64,000 nucleotides of DNA from Triangularia verruculosa (lineage: Eukaryota > Ascomycota > Sordariomycetes > Sordariales > Podosporaceae), in assembly GCA_033296885.1 (NCBI GenBank), contig MU864006.1:1-64000 (forward strand), given 5' to 3'. A program made the position numbers and the translations under genes. The notes under the pieces are model-generated. The model ran no database searches. It was given only the letters and a program-made list of their open reading frames with translations, and was not told where the DNA came from. Below are positions 1 to 10,544 of this stretch, piece after piece. Each line of letters starts with the position of its first letter. Within the stretch, counting starts at the first letter, position 1.

Positions 1-1668
1 TGGTTTTGTAAGTACTGTGACTTTGACGAAATGTGGATGAAAATTGATAAAATGCCGGTTCAACTGCCCAAATAGGTTAGGATGTACCGATCTAACAATA
101 AAAACCCTGGGAGAGGTGTACCACGCTCGGCAGTTTCCCTTATCGCCTAGCCCAGCAGGGCAAACGCTAAACCGGCTTGGGTTTGGCGCAGGAATAGTTG
201 AAAGCGGTTCCTAGAGCGGCTGGGGCTGGGCTGGGTTGGGGGAAAGCTATTTCTGGCCATCATTCATTCAGTGAGCCGGATCTGGCGCCATCCGTCACTT
301 TTTTGGGACCTCATTTCCTCCTTCTTCTTCTTCTTGTTTATGGACTAGGGCTTCGTACGAAAACATTCACTTTGCGATGGTTGGCGAGGGAGAAGTGGAG
401 ATGGGGACATCGGGTCCGAGTATGACGGACGTCGGGTTTGATCGGTCCTTGGTGACTGACAGGATGGCATCGTGGGGTTCCGGGGAAAGGGGGAAGCTGC
501 AGCCGACCTACCCAGGCTACCATAACCCAACCACGACAGAGAACCACAGGAACGGGCAACGTGGACGTTTGTGGCTGAGCCTCCTTGGGAGATAGAGGCA
601 ACTCTATCGAAAAATGATGCTGCCAAGATGACAGTAGATGCTGCTGAAACAGATCTATCACCGCTCTGGAACTTGAAATTCACCGAGCTTTGCATCCCGC
701 CCATGCCATCCCGTGCTGAGACATACGTAACTGTTTTCATCACACAAGATCGGTCCTTTCCTTGTTGTACTCGGTGTCTGAGAAATACGCTGGAGAGTTT
801 GCGCTCTAGCTGACACCGAGGTTAGGTAAGTAAGTGGTGGGAGCTGGGCTGAGAAAAGATCAGACTGCCGTGCCGCTTGTGCATTTTATCAAGCGCCATG
901 CGGTTGAGCGAGGGAGGGGGAGAGGCGACTTTCCATCAGCAACCCGCATGCATGCTTGCATCGCCCCGGGTTTTGGGGGTGAGGGGGACCCGGCTGCATC
1001 AAGGAGTTATAAGATAGGGGAACTATGGAAAATCGATCCTGCCCGTACTGAAACCTGCCAGGTATATCTTCTTCTTCCGGCCGAAATATTTTCGCAAAGT
1101 CTTCAGCTCTGTCGTCATTCCTCTCCTGTTCTCGTTCCTGCCATCCTGCCCGTTTCGGAGAATTGTTGCCCTCTTTGTGAGGAAACAGGCCAGGACTGTT
1201 ACTAAGTTTAAACGGCCCTTCTCGACCTGAAAGGCCAGCGCTTTGTGCGTGTTGCACCCCCAGCAACCACGCCTTCCTCTTGCCCAACTCTTAAAAAAAA
1301 CAAGTCAAGAAAGAACAAGAGTTGCGCCGCCTTCCTGTCCGCGTGTTACACCAAGCTGTTAAGCCGCCAGTCCGTGCAAGAACCGCTCGAGGGAGGTAGT
1401 CCCCGACCTGAATACCATACCGTTCTTCTTATATCTAACGGTGGGACTGGACTTGAGCAGGTTTCTTCCTTTTTTTGAATTGATACCGAACTTACACATC
1501 TTGTTGCTCTTCTTCTTCCCCCGGGCAGTTTCTCTTCGTCGCCAGTTTTTGGAATTATTGGTCCCTTGCGTTGGGTTCTGAGTTGCTGTTGTCGTTGGCG
1601 TTTCTCTTTGCTGCGTGCATCTTGTGGTCGTTGGAATTTCAAATCGCTTTTCCGATATACAATCGACA
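1..1668. other. Gene-free 5' flank
   Basis: I see no supported gene here; open frames are short and unlike any known family. There is a short CTT run at about 317-334. The last 200 bases before 1669 are pyrimidine-rich, as expected for a promoter and 5' leader of the following gene. Confidence 0.5.
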
Positions 1669-3135
1669 ATGATGAGATCTGGGGCCAAGTCGTTGGTGGC
1701 GTCGGCGTTGCTGGGTAGGTCCCCTTCCCATGTTGTGACAGCGAGAGGGGCGTCGTCTAATATTGATAACCATCCTAGGTGCCAGCCTGGTGCAAGCCGA
1801 CCCTCAGAGCATTTGTGCCACCGATAACATTTGCTTCAGCATCGCTGTCCCTTCCTCTTCGGCAAGCTCAAATTCTGGCAACATCTACTTCCAGTTGAAA
1901 GCACCAACAACGTACTCATGGGTGGCTCTCGGCACTGGGTCCCAGATGGCCGGTGCCAACATCTTCGTCATGTATCAGGATGGAAATGGCAACGTGACTA
2001 TTTCACCACGCCTGGGAACGGCGCACAGTCAGCCTCAATGGGACCAGAGCAGCACAGCGGCACAATTGGTATGTAACTCTTCCTCAGGCTCATTCTTCGA
2101 CTTTGGGCTTTGCTAACGTCATTTGCAGACATTGCTTGCTGGCAGCGGAGTTGCGGACGGCACCATGACGGCCAATGTTGCTTGTGCGAATTGCGAGTCG
2201 TGGAATGGCGGTGACATGTCCCTTCAGGGTACCAGCGTGCCCTGGATCTCGGCTTGGAGATCAGGATCCTCGCTGGCAACGACAAACAAGGGCGCCAGCA
2301 TTTCTCAGCACGGGGGCAGTGACCACACCGGATTCAGTATCGATTTGACCACTGCGACTATTAGCTCCGACAGCAACCCGTTCCTCACGTCCCGCAACAC
2401 CGTTGGTGGTGGCAGTGATGGTTCCGGATCCGGATCCGACTCCGGCTCTGGCTCTCCTGCAGGGGGCAACGGAATCACACTGGCTCGAGGAAACCCTAAT
2501 GCTGCTACCATTCTCGCGGCCCATGGTATCATCGGGGCTCTGGTGATGGCGGTTCTGTATCCCTTGGGCTCGTTACTGATGCCCCTGCTTGGCAGGTGGT
2601 ATGTACACGGCGCCTGGCAGCTGATCACTTTCTGTCTGATGTGGGCGGCTTTCGGCCTTGGCGTTCAGAGCGCCAAAGACCGTAATATGGTGAGTCCCCG
2701 TTTTTCAACTCTTTGTTGGTTTTTTGACTGACAGCCATGTAGCTTTTCACTCAGTCGCACACGATCCTCGGGACCGTGGTCATCGCTTTGTTCGGGATAC
2801 AGCCTGCTCTCGGCTACATTCATCATCGTCAATATGTTCAGACTCAAAGCCGTGGTCCAGTCAGTTACGTACACATTTGGCTCGGCCGTATCCTGATGCT
2901 GCTGGGCATTATCAACGGTGGCTTGGGGCTTCAGCTTGCTCAAGAGCGTCAGGAGCTCGTGATCGCGTATAGTGTCGTTGCCGGCGTTATTTCCCTTTGT
3001 TACATCCTCGCCAAAGTTTTTACGGTTTTTGGAGCTCAGAGAGCAAGCATAACTAGGAACCATAAGGAGGCCAATATCCCTAGCAACGGGAGGCCATATC
3101 AAGAGTCAAGGCGGCACGGTGGGAGGTATGCTTAG
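1669..3135 (+). CDS. AA8 (DOMON) cytochrome fused to cytochrome b561, secretory membrane protein
   Basis: Four exons (1669-1714, 1779-2068, 2129-2689, 2743-3135) give 429 residues; all three introns have GT..AG ends and keep frame. Residues 1-22 are a signal peptide (cleavage near VQA/DPQ). Residues 23-200 resemble the cellobiose-dehydrogenase cytochrome domain: Met72 in GTGSQMAGA fits the axial heme Met, and His173 or His178 the axial His. A Gly/Ser linker (about 204-225) follows, then a five-helix cytochrome b561 part with four membrane histidines (His244, His272, His305, His343), the pattern of transmembrane electron carriers. The family is thought to move electrons from cytosolic donors across the plasma membrane to extracellular iron or to oxidative enzymes such as LPMOs; the acceptor here is not known. 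No LPMO gene is nearby. The start is the first of two adjacent ATGs in a clean signal peptide. Confidence 0.9.
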
Positions 3136-3888
3136 AAGGTTGTGAGAGGGGTTATTCGGTTAGATTCATAATATTTGGCGCACAGATACATCCGGGGCAG
3201 CATATGCGCGGAGTCATTATCTAGGCTTTGGCTCGAGTCGGGAGTTGACTTATCAAATTGACTTCAAATTTTGAATCTGTTTGCTCTCTTTCGTGTGCTT
3301 GTGACGTTCATGTCACGCTGTCGGGCTTGGTCGTGCTACTAACACTACCGCTGATCCAAGGATGTCGGCAGCTAGTTATGTGTTCGGATGAAATGCAAGT
3401 CTGGATGGCACGTCCTGGACAAAAAAAACTGGCACTACAAATGGGGAATACAGTATTGAAAGATAGTTAATTGACCTTAAAAGATAGTTAATAGGCCTCA
3501 AAAGATATTAAGAGCAGTTTAAAAGATACTTTTACCGTGTTAAAAGATAGTAATAATCCCAAAGAAGATAGTTAATAAGCCTTTTCTACTATTTTAAAGG
3601 TGTGATCCCGGCGTGCAGTACCGATTATTTTGTCCACAGCGTGGATGGGTGATGGGTGGTGATAACTGGGGCCATCACGTGACGCGGCTTACCGATGATT
3701 CCCGGCACTTTGAGGCACTGCACGACGTTGAGCCGGGGCTTTTTTGAAAACCTCTCAGCCAAGGACCTCCACCTCTTGCAGGACAGCAGCCGACCTTCAC
3801 CCCCGCGACTCCGACGACACCTCCCCCCAGCGTCAGGCCTGTTCAATTGTCTTTTCCCCCGACAATACAACACATCACCCCACTCAAA
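3136..3888. other. Intergenic region containing a GATA repeat array
   Basis: This stretch lies between the cytochrome b561 gene and ATP14, both on the + strand. It holds the 21-bp repeat array described separately and otherwise no visible gene. It should include the ATP14 promoter. Confidence 0.5.
3458..3583 (+). repeat. Six-copy, 21-bp-period GATA repeat array
   Basis: The core AAAGATA(G) recurs at exactly 21-bp steps (cores begin near 3459, 3480, 3501, 3522, 3543 and 3564). Copies 1, 2, 5 and 6 carry AGATAG, which fits the WGATAR site of fungal GATA factors; copies 3 and 4 have AGATAT and AGATAC. Copies 1, 2 and 6 continue as GTTAAT. The rest of each unit is diverged, so the core and the spacing are what is conserved. 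The period equals two turns of B-DNA. The array sits about 305-430 bp upstream of the ATP14 start. Binding by a GATA factor is inference. Confidence 0.8.
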
Positions 3889-4807
3889 ATGTTCTCCCGG
3901 GCTTCGGTACGTTCAATACAGTCCCCCCCCAATTGATGCATTGGCAGTTACTGTGCTGCGGAGGAGTTTGGAAATTGACTCGTTTTCGTCATTGCCAGAC
4001 CAAGGCCGTCTCGGCTGTCTCCAGACTTGCTGCCGGCCGGACCGCCGCCGTGCAGATGAGGACCTTCATTGCTCCTACTGTTTCGCGGAGAGGTATGTGC
4101 TTTTTATTTATTTTTTATTGTGGGAGGAAACCGAGGAGCGCAACACCGGATACGATTCAGCGACCGATACCGATACCGATGCCGATACCGCGCGGATATA
4201 TGGAATGCACAGGTTGGGGTTGGACCGGAGTAAGGATGGAATCGAGTATTGTTATTAAAAAAGGGAGTTGGTCAGGACAAGAGGAGGATTCCAGCGACTT
4301 GAGTGAGGAGGGGGACTGGAGAAATGACGTGGATGGAAGCTTGAGCGAGAGGGAGCTATGAGGGTTTGGCAACAGGGAGGGATGGCTCGAGAATGAAACG
4401 AACCGATTACGCCCCCCACGAACAACGAAGACGATGACGACGACGGACGCCAGCATACTTACTCATCCTATTATTACTCCTGTTTGGAAAGAAAAGCAAT
4501 TTTACTAACAAGTGTTTCCCTTTTTGCTTTAACAGCCGACTTCGTCCAGGAGCTCTACCTCAAGGAGCTCAAGGCCTACAAGCCCACGCCCGTCAAGGAC
4601 TCGGACGCCGTCGGCCAGGTCGCCACCTTCTCCCTCCCCAAGACTCCCAAGTCCCCTGAGGAGGCCGACCTTGCCTCCAGCCTCAAGGAGTACGAGAGCA
4701 TGGCTGTTGAGGTCGAGGGTTCCGAGGTGGACGCCAGCGGCGCTCAAACCCAGGCCGTTGTTGAGGACTGGCTCGTCGAGGAGGAGGAGGAAGGTGCTCA
4801 GCACTAG
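3889..4807 (+). CDS. ATP14: Mitochondrial F1Fo-ATP synthase subunit h
   Basis: Three exons (3889-3906, 3999-4092, 4536-4807) encode 127 residues. Exon 1 has only six codons; exon 2 carries the rest of a basic mitochondrial presequence ending near MRTFIAPTVSRR. Exon 3 holds the mature protein, starting ADFVQELYLKELKAYKPTP, with the SLPKTPKSPEEADLA segment and an acidic tail (DWLVEEEEE), all hallmarks of fungal Atp14. Subunit h is part of the peripheral stalk that joins F1 to the membrane sector. Length fits the family. The second intron (4093-4535, 443 nt) is unusually long for this window and contains an imperfect CCGATA hexanucleotide run at 4163-4190. Confidence 0.93.
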
Positions 4808-6130
4808 AACTTTTTTCCCTTGTTTTACCCTGCGGAAAAAAATAAATTCGACAGCTCTGAATAAATCCTCATCGTTCACACACGCCTGTACGGGCTTGGT
4901 CGACCGGATTAAAATTTATGATAGAAGGGGGCGGTTAGAGAGGGGGATATGAGAAGGAAACGGTTATCGTTATTTTGGGTTTGGTGGTTCAAGTTTCCTC
5001 TTGAGCCAAGCTTCGAACTCTCGAATGATCTTGACATGGCAAAAACCATGAGGGTGCGCGAGTGTGTTGTGGTAGGGGATGATTTCGGACAGTAGTAGTG
5101 GTAGGACCGTCATCAGTGTACATTGATCTCCTTTTTTTGGTTTCATCATGGCTTGGTATCAACATCTCACCCCCCTCCCGGTCTGAAGAACCTGTGACGT
5201 GCTTGAACAATCTGTGATATATGTATGCTCTAAGTGATTTGGATCCATGTTCCAGAGTATAGCCGCTTAGGATATGGTTATGCAAGAGCTTTTCGTTCAA
5301 TGTCTCTTCATCCAACTTGTCCTTTTTATTACTGGTTATTCGCAACCTGTGCTAGATGATTACTTCTTCTGCTGTACGAACCACCCCTCTTTTCTTTTTC
5401 CATTACGAAACAGCTATACAAAAATGAGCAAAACAGAAACCTCACAACAAGCACCGCAGACCACATCCTGCACAACGAGAGACTACCAACAAATGAGAAG
5501 CAATGATTCAAGATTCAGTAATCCCCATTGTCCTTTCAAAACTTGGTAACATTAACATCAAGGACGTGTGTGTGCAGGCGTGTGCTTCTTGTCAACATCA
5601 AATTGAACTTGTCAGCCCCCATTAACCTGCTCCCCAGTCTCCTACTCACTCTTTCTAAGCAAACAGTTATTATAAGTACTCTCTTGTCATTCTTTCACAA
5701 CTGATGGATTGCAGTCAAGAAAAATAAAAGCAAATAACCACACACACGAAACCTGAATTCCTTTCACACACGTAATAACGCCTTGCCAGCTTTGTTGTTG
5801 TGCTTTACACCTCCTCGCTTCATCAAAAGAACACCAGAAACACCCAAGCACCCCCATCACCGCAACACCACCAAAGCCCATGCCATATGTGAACCGACCT
5901 AAAATGCAGAATGCTATGGTTATAAGTAGTAGTGCGTAATAAGAGCTCGTTGGAGTCATGAAACAAGTTTCTTGTGAAAAAAAAAACTTCTTTTCTTTTG
6001 TTTGCGTGAGTTATGTGTCATTCTCCCCCAACCTCGAGAGTATTCAAAGGAAAAAGACTGCAAGTAGCAAGAAATTAACGGAGTAGAAAAGAGGATCGTT
6101 TTTTAGGTAGAAAGAGAGAGTCATGCAAGA
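4808..6130. other. Convergent 3' intergenic region
   Basis: This is the space between the ends of ATP14 (+) and the Sch9 kinase gene (-), and probably holds both 3' UTRs. A 90-codon frame on the - strand (5959-5687) begins with hydrophobic residues, but nothing else supports it as a gene. Nothing else is recognisable. Confidence 0.4.
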
Positions 6131-8890
6131 TTACATGTCGAAGTGTGATCCACCAAACATCTGCTCCTCATGAGTGTTGGTCCTGACGATCCCACTCATA
6201 CGGTTCGAGTTCCGAGGGTCAACATCGCGCATGTCATCCCAGTCATCATCTCTCCTCTGGTCATGATCATCATCCATATCTTCGTCCTCAAACTTGCTGT
6301 ACCTGTTCCCCATGTGATCCTCAAGCGCACTCTCGTCCACAAAGGTAAATCCTTGAAAGTTGGCTTGCACCGATGGTGAGAGAGGAGTCGAAGTGGCGTA
6401 CCCCTTGGCCAAAGCAGCTGCCCGCTCGTTGAGCGATCCATTAGTGTTGAGAGCATTGGTGAACTCGGGGTCGAAGTACGAGACATCGGTGTCGTTCTTT
6501 AGTTGCGGCTTGAACGGAGGGGTAATCAGCTTCTTAGAAAGAGCATCCCAGTCAATGTCGGCAAAGAAGGCGTGTCTTTTGAGCTCTTCGGCATCGTCGG
6601 TCGCACCGAGGCGGTGCTTCGGATTCCGGTTCAGCAGGCCCTTGACAAAGTTCCGTCCTTCCAGCGACAGAGTATCCCGTGGAAATCGAACCTTGCCAAA
6701 AGCGATGTTCTTGTACATTTGCTGTGTTTCCTCGGCGTAAAATGGGCTCCATCCGCAGCACATTTCAAACACCAGGACGCCCAAGGACCAGAAGTCAACC
6801 ATCTTGGTGTAACCTGTCTCGTCCAAGAGCACTTCAGGGGCCAAATATTCAGTGGTGCCGCAGAATGTGTTGGTGGTGTCGTTCTTGGTGAGGTTAGCCT
6901 TGGAAAGACCAAAATCGCAAAGCGCAATGTGGCCGTTCGCATCCAGCAAAATGTTCTCGGGCTTGAGGTCGCGGTAGACAATATCGTTCTTGTGGAGATG
7001 TTGAATGGCGAGAATCAGCTCCGCAATGTAGAATTTGGCGCGCTTCTCCTCAAACTTGCCATCCTTCTGCAGATGCCAGAACAGCTCTCCACCTGACATG
7101 TAATCGGTGACCAGGTAGAGATCAGAAGGAGTCTGGAAAGAGAACTTGAGTCCCACGATAAATGGCGAATCAGCCATCGCTGTCCGTACCAGAATGTTGC
7201 GCTCGCCCACGGTGTGCGCTACCTCCTTTTTCTGCACAATGACCTTCTTCGAAAGGACCTTCATGGCGTAAATGCGCTTCGTATCCTTTTTGCGGACCTG
7301 ATATACCTGGCCAAATGTGCCCTTTCCGATGAGCCGCAGGATCTGGAAGTCTTCGGGTCCGTAATGTTTTGGCTCCGCCCGTTGATAGAACGCCTCAACA
7401 TAAATTTCTCCCGTGGGCGCATTCTCGGCCATTGTATCGGCGTGTCCCTTCAATGGAAACCAACCACGGACTGGTCCTTCCCTCTCAGACGACTTGGCCT
7501 GGAAATCGACATGGCCCAGAAATTCCTCTCCATTCTGGCCCTGTCCATACACCGAGATATCCACCAGCATGTCCGAGTCAATAACATCACTGCACTGTTG
7601 TTAGCTCATCACGTCAGCTTTTGGCAAACAAAGTACCTACAAGATGGCCTCCGCGTCCCATTTTGGGTTAGTTAGGGACCGCCGTGACCCTGACGTGCGG
7701 TTGCGGAAGGTGTTGAAATCCGAAAGGCTGGTATTGCTGCTCTGTCTGCTCCGCATTGGAATTGCCATTGGTCTGCCAGAATCGCTCCCTGTACGCTGAA
7801 TCGGGACTCCACCCATAGCCACAGCGGCAATGGCAGCGTCGTCGTCCATCTCTGAAGGGCGAGGGCCGGCCGAAATGAGTTCGCTTCGCTGGAATACAAC
7901 CACCACGTAAGGGTTTTGACATCGCTTCAATCCTCTGGCTTCAGAGATTTTGATGGTAAGCTTTCCCCTTGGGGCTGGCACTCGAGCACCCTGAGGTGTT
8001 GGTGTGTTGGTCGCAGTACGATCAATGCTTTCGCCATTGTACCTTGAACTACTGCCATGCCCATCGCTAGAGTGCGAGTGCTGGGTTGATGAAAGTGCGC
8101 GGGTTGGGGTGTTGGCACCGCTCTTTTTTGCCGACACGTTTGTTAGCTTCTTGAGATGCAACACAGAGGCGGACTCGTAGGAAATTCTGTCGTGAGAAGT
8201 AAGGGAACGACTTGGAGAGCTAGGGACGGTAGAGGCACGACCGGCTGGGTTGGATAAGTGGGGAGCAGTCACGGCGGACCCGTTCACCGTGGTCGTTGTC
8301 AGGGGCGCCAGCATTGACATCCTCCGTGCTTTGCCCTTCCCGGCGTCAGAGACGCTTGGACGGCGAAGGGTGTCTACAAGAGACAGAGGAGGCGTCCCGC
8401 TTCGAGACTTTACGCTGCCCCGATCTCCAGAATAGTTGCGCAACGACGATGGCTGCGAGACTGGAGGGGTCGGGTACGGGTGCAACTGGCTACCTTCCTG
8501 GGGCAACGACTCGGATGGAGGTCCCAGAATCTCATGGGCCAGAAGAGGAGGACCCCCATCTGATGGCGCAGGGCATGATTCTGGCTCAGCAAGAGAGAGT
8601 GGGACCTCTGGCGGTGTATCGGATTCCGGTGCCTCGTCGGTCTGCGGCCACGGAGCCTTTTGGGTAGTCGCGGGTTGTCCACTCGTCCTGAAAGAACCAG
8701 AAAACAGTCGCGGAAAAGAGCTTGCACGAACCTGGTTGAAGTAGCTCATGATGCCCGGCAGTCGTCGATCTTGAAGGTCTGGCTGCGGAGTCGCAATGCC
8801 AGAACGCGGCGACTCATAACCAATCTGATCCGCCGCACCATCCTCTTCCGCTGTCGCGACAGACCTGCTGCGCTGGTTAATACCTCCCAT
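6131..8890 (-). CDS. SCH9: Sch9-type AGC protein kinase with C2 domain
   Basis: Two exons (8890-7641 and 7589-6131; 51-nt intron) encode 902 residues. Residues 1-305 are Ser/Pro-rich and low complexity. A C2 domain starts about residue 308 (GKLTIKISEARGL) and spans to about 485. The kinase domain follows (about 498-760): glycine loop GKGTFGQVY, AMK lysine near 527, YRDLKPEN catalytic loop, DFG, and an activation loop NTFCGTTEYLAPE carrying the PDK1-site Thr. The C-terminal extension has the TPLSP turn-motif region and the hydrophobic motif FQGFTFVDES, the TORC1 target site in Sch9. C2 plus AGC kinase plus this tail is the Sch9 architecture (called STK-10 in Neurospora). The family signals nutrient state to ribosome synthesis, growth and stress responses. 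The exon joint gives AEAIFDVIDSDMLVD. Met48 (MSYFNQVR) is an alternative start. Confidence 0.95.
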
Positions 8891-10197
8891 GGTGATAATG
8901 AGTTATTTTTTTCCCGAAGGACGGAGAAAGCAGGCAAGGCAAAGCAGGGGTGTTGTTCGTTGACCGAGGGGGGGGAAAGGGGGGTAATAAGGCGGGGCAC
9001 AAATTGACAAGAGAGACGATGACAGCCGTGGGGAAAGGGTGCTAGCTCATGGTGAATGGGACGAATTGGGTTGGGGTAGAATCAAACCACAGGTGAGCCG
9101 ATGAAGTGGTTCTCCGGGGAGAGAGGGCTGGGATATACTACATCTATGACGAGAAAGCTGTAGCCGGGGACGGGGGAGGGGGCAGTCTGCTGGCTTTTAA
9201 CGATCGCCCCAGAAATGGCCTCACCCAGTAGGAGGGCAGCCAGCTATGGGGCAGGCCGTCGGGCTGGCAGTGCTGTGCAGAAAATATGCAAAACCTGGGC
9301 GGCAAGTCGAGAGGAAACCCCTCTGGCCGAGAATTTTTTTCCCTGCGCTGCCGAACCTTGAAGCGGCCTGGAAATGCAAGCACCCTTGATGCTTGCCATG
9401 TGGTTGTCGTGGATGCGAAGGCCTGTGAGTGGGGGAATATCGAGCATTTTGCAGCGTGGTATGGCCCAATTCCAAGCCTCAAAGATCGGGTTTGAACGGA
9501 GGGGTGAGGGGGCCAGTTGGGGGGTGTGCCGACTGATCAATCCACGGCATCCTGCCAGCAGCCAGCAGCTTCCAGGTTCGCTCACTCAGCGAGTCAGGCC
9601 GCTCTCGGCTTGATACGCCCGCACCCCCTCGGTCCAACCAGATGTCTTCAACCCGCGTCGCCGCCGCTGTGAATCCTGGTAGGGCAATGCGGTTTTTGCA
9701 TGTGCAAATCAGATTGTTGGAGACGGCAGATACGACGCCGAGGCGGACATGGTGTGCTTGACATCTGGGTGAACAATGTGGCCTTGCTGCCAGCTCAAGG
9801 GACATCCGGCGAGTGGGCGGAACCGAGTGGTGTGCTGCTGCACGCCCCTCCCCTCACTTGTTTTGTAGGGGAGCGGGAACGGGAGTAGCAGCGCCGCATG
9901 GTGATGACAGATACCGTAATCCGCACCTCGCCCACCTTTGCACTTGCGATGACGGCACTAGCCAGACTGACTCAACTTCCCGTAGGGCGGTCGGCCAGCG
10001 AAGAGGAGGAGGATGCGGAGTCTGCAACGTTTCGTACGTATGGGCAGCCGTGGCGGGGTAGGAAAGGGACTGGCTATCCATGTTTGGGCAAGGGGACCCC
10101 AAGGCACACGCAACAGGACGACAGCTGTCAGGCCCCTCCGTCTCCATCGCCACCTCACTGCTGAGACCCTCACCCAGCCACCTTGAGCCAGAAGGGT
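8891..10197. other. Upstream region of the Sch9 kinase gene
   Basis: I see no supported gene. The stretch covers the promoter and leader of the kinase gene and the 3' flank of the small gene that ends at 10198. A G-run lies near 8969-8982. Confidence 0.4.
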
Positions 10198-10544
10198 TTA
10201 CCGGCGGAAACGGCGTGCTTCGGACTTGATGATATTGCGGTGCGGTGTGACTTCATGGATGTTGTTGGGGCTCTGATCGTCGTCGTGGCTAAAAGCAGTG
10301 CCGGCCTTCTGGAAGCCCGAAAAGAAGATGTGGGCAATATGGGGATAAAGTGAAGGTGGAAGCGACGGGACAGGGAAGATGCAACGAAGGACGGGGGCTG
10401 GACGGGGAAACCAGTGCCGCGAAGCGACAAACAAATCACTTACTTTGACATCATGGCTTGAGTTGCCCTCCGAAGCAGATCAAAACCACCTCCCGAACCG
10501 CCGGCAGAGGGTGCGGAAGCAGTTTCGCCTGCGGGGCCCGACAT
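10198..10544 (-). CDS. Small unknown protein (63 aa, spliced)
   Basis: The proposed exons are 10544-10444 and 10288-10198. The first codes a Gly/Ser/Ala-rich start followed by FDLLRRATQAMMS. The donor is a perfect GTAAGT at 10443. The second codes HDDDQSPNNIHEVTPHRN and a very basic end, SEARRFRR. Frame is kept only with the acceptor CTTTTAG at 10289; the nearer TTCCAG (10309) would put the second exon out of frame. I do not recognise the family. The case for a gene rests on the strong donor, the joined frame and the non-random composition of both exons. Basic C-terminus and small size would fit a mitochondrial or ribosomal accessory protein, but that is a guess. Confidence 0.45.

Noticed and set aside
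8688..8731. A 44-nt intron in the first SCH9 exon (GTTCGT donor, TTTCAG acceptor)
   Set aside because: Removing it shifts the frame into a short open stretch and loses the rest of the N-terminal region and C2 domain; it is also shorter than the other introns here.
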